From contig JASGDY010000088.1 of the NCBI GenBank assembly GCA_047606825.1, forward strand, positions 1 to 25,555: a stretch of DNA of 25,555 nucleotides. Direction: 5' to 3'. This DNA is from Rhizosphaericola sp047606825 (GTDB lineage Bacteria > Bacteroidota > Bacteroidia > Chitinophagales > Chitinophagaceae). A program made the translations under genes and the position numbers. Below, one piece after another: positions 25,050-25,555 of this stretch (the stretch's first letter is position 1; every line of letters starts with the position of its first letter). The notes beneath the pieces were generated by a model. That model made no database searches and was not told where the DNA came from. It worked only from the letters and a program-made list of their open reading frames with translations.

Positions 25050-25227
25050 TGTTTTCTAAGTAAAAAATTAAAAAAGACGTAAGGTTGGAGGTGTGAGGCT
25101 TGAGGTAAAAAGCCCGCACCGATGCCTGACGCGGTAAATAGGTTAACAAATAAGGGTGGAAATTGTTTTGCTTCTCAAAGGACGAATGAAGGTATGGACG
25201 AAAAAGAACACCTCTACCGTCATTCCT

Positions 25228-25255
25228 GCGTAGGCAGGCATCTATATGCCTACGC
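25228..25255. repeat. REP-like inverted repeat
   Basis: GCGTAGGCA (25228-25236) pairs perfectly with TGCCTACGC (25247-25255) around a 10-nt loop. The left side, preceded by GTCATTCCT, resembles the common bacterial intergenic element 'GTCATTCCCGCG..GCGGGAATC'. Confidence 0.55.
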
Positions 25256-25323
25256 GGTTCGACTTGTTACACAGGGCAAGCCGAACGATGGATAAAACGA
25301 ATTTTAAATCCTTTTTTACAAAA

Positions 25324-25354
25324 GTTCGGGATGCGCTACGCTAACATTCCGAAC
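25324..25354. repeat. REP-like inverted repeat
   Basis: GTTCGGGATG (25324-25333) pairs with CATTCCGAAC (25345-25354), with one G-T wobble. The 11-nt loop can itself form a small GCG/CGC pairing with the stem base. It is a second, unrelated dyad 69 bp after the previous one. Confidence 0.5.
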
Positions 25355-25525
25355 AGCAAAACAACATGTCATAAAACCGATGAATATCTAACAAATTTTA
25401 ATTTATTATTATTTCATTAAAGAAACTAAAATATTATAACATTTTTTATTTGAAGTAAGAAAGTAATTGTAATTCACGATTATTAATAAGAGCATAATTT
25501 AAACCCTATATTAAAAAGATAGTTG

Positions 25526-25533
25526 TATCTTTG
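25526..25533 (+). promoter_or_regulatory. -7 promoter box at the right edge
   Basis: TATCTTTG is an exact TAnnTTTG match at the end of an A/T-rich stretch. The ATG at 25538 lies only four bases after the box, so the transcript would be leaderless or nearly so if that start is used. No clear -33 TTTG is present. Confidence 0.45.
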
Positions 25534-25537
25534 TGTT

Positions 25538-25555
25538 ATGATAAAACGAGGTACA
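25538..25555 (+). CDS. Start of a gene leaving the window (partial)
   Basis: Only six codons are visible (M-I-K-R-G-T), with no stop before the edge. The call rests on the ATG placed right after the promoter box. Nothing can be said about the product, and the true start may lie farther right. Confidence 0.3.

Larger units (their letters stand above)
25050..25537. other. Right-end intergenic region with repeats
   Basis: No gene is supported here. The left half carries two inverted repeats, listed separately. From about 25380 the sequence becomes strongly A/T-rich, as expected upstream of a promoter, and leads into the box at 25526. Confidence 0.5.

Noticed and set aside
1..25555. CRISPR array, prophage or transposon
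   Set aside because: I found no regularly spaced direct repeats, integrase, transposase or phage structural genes. The repeats seen are short isolated dyads.

Overview
The window looks like chromosomal DNA of a Bacteroidota bacterium, most likely Chitinophagales/Chitinophagaceae (the family-level placement is inference). The signs are: a type IX secretion (T9SS) type B sorting domain on a large PKD-repeat surface protein; a PorT-like outer-membrane barrel; a DUF4476 protein; an Obg without a C-terminal OCT domain; lipoprotein signals ending in S-C-S-K; promoters of the Bacteroidota TAnnTTTG type; and genes with almost no Shine-Dalgarno sequences. I see no phage, integrase, intact insertion sequence, CRISPR array, tRNA or rRNA.

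Left third (1-6540): six genes on the minus strand. They encode a TetA-like MFS exporter, the tRNA pseudouridine synthase TruA, an exported DUF4476 protein, uracil phosphoribosyltransferase, a small secreted protein with a clear intrinsic terminator, and the GTPase Obg. At the far left edge a canonical minus-strand promoter fires out of the window into a GC-rich, foldable leader.

Middle (6697-10840): a dipeptide epimerase and a PLP enzyme of the alpha-oxoamine synthase type lie in tandem on the plus strand. They converge on a membrane-anchored MutS paralogue, and the two stop codons sit inside one hairpin.

Putative copper-acquisition locus (about 11177-14739): this is the most interesting part. 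A 14-bp perfect palindrome and a TATATTTG promoter element precede three plus-strand genes: a small Cys/His-rich membrane-anchored or exported protein, a lipoprotein with a YtkA/FixH-like Met/His domain, and a TonB-dependent receptor. The receptor carries the two ligand pairs known from the copper receptor OprC (C-x3-M in the plug and H-x-M in the barrel). A strong hairpin lies between the first and second genes. I read this as an outer-membrane copper import system with two accessory metal-handling proteins. The receptor assignment is well supported by motifs, and the roles of the two accessories are inferred.

Right third (14740-25555): an exported Tricorn-like S41 protease on the minus strand; an outer-membrane barrel and a T9SS-sorted PKD adhesin-like protein on the plus strand; then a secreted type-B carboxylesterase and a double zinc-ribbon metallopeptidase on the minus strand. 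Short REP-like inverted repeats of several unrelated sequences punctuate the intergenic gaps. The last bases hold a probable promoter and the first six codons of a gene that leaves the window.
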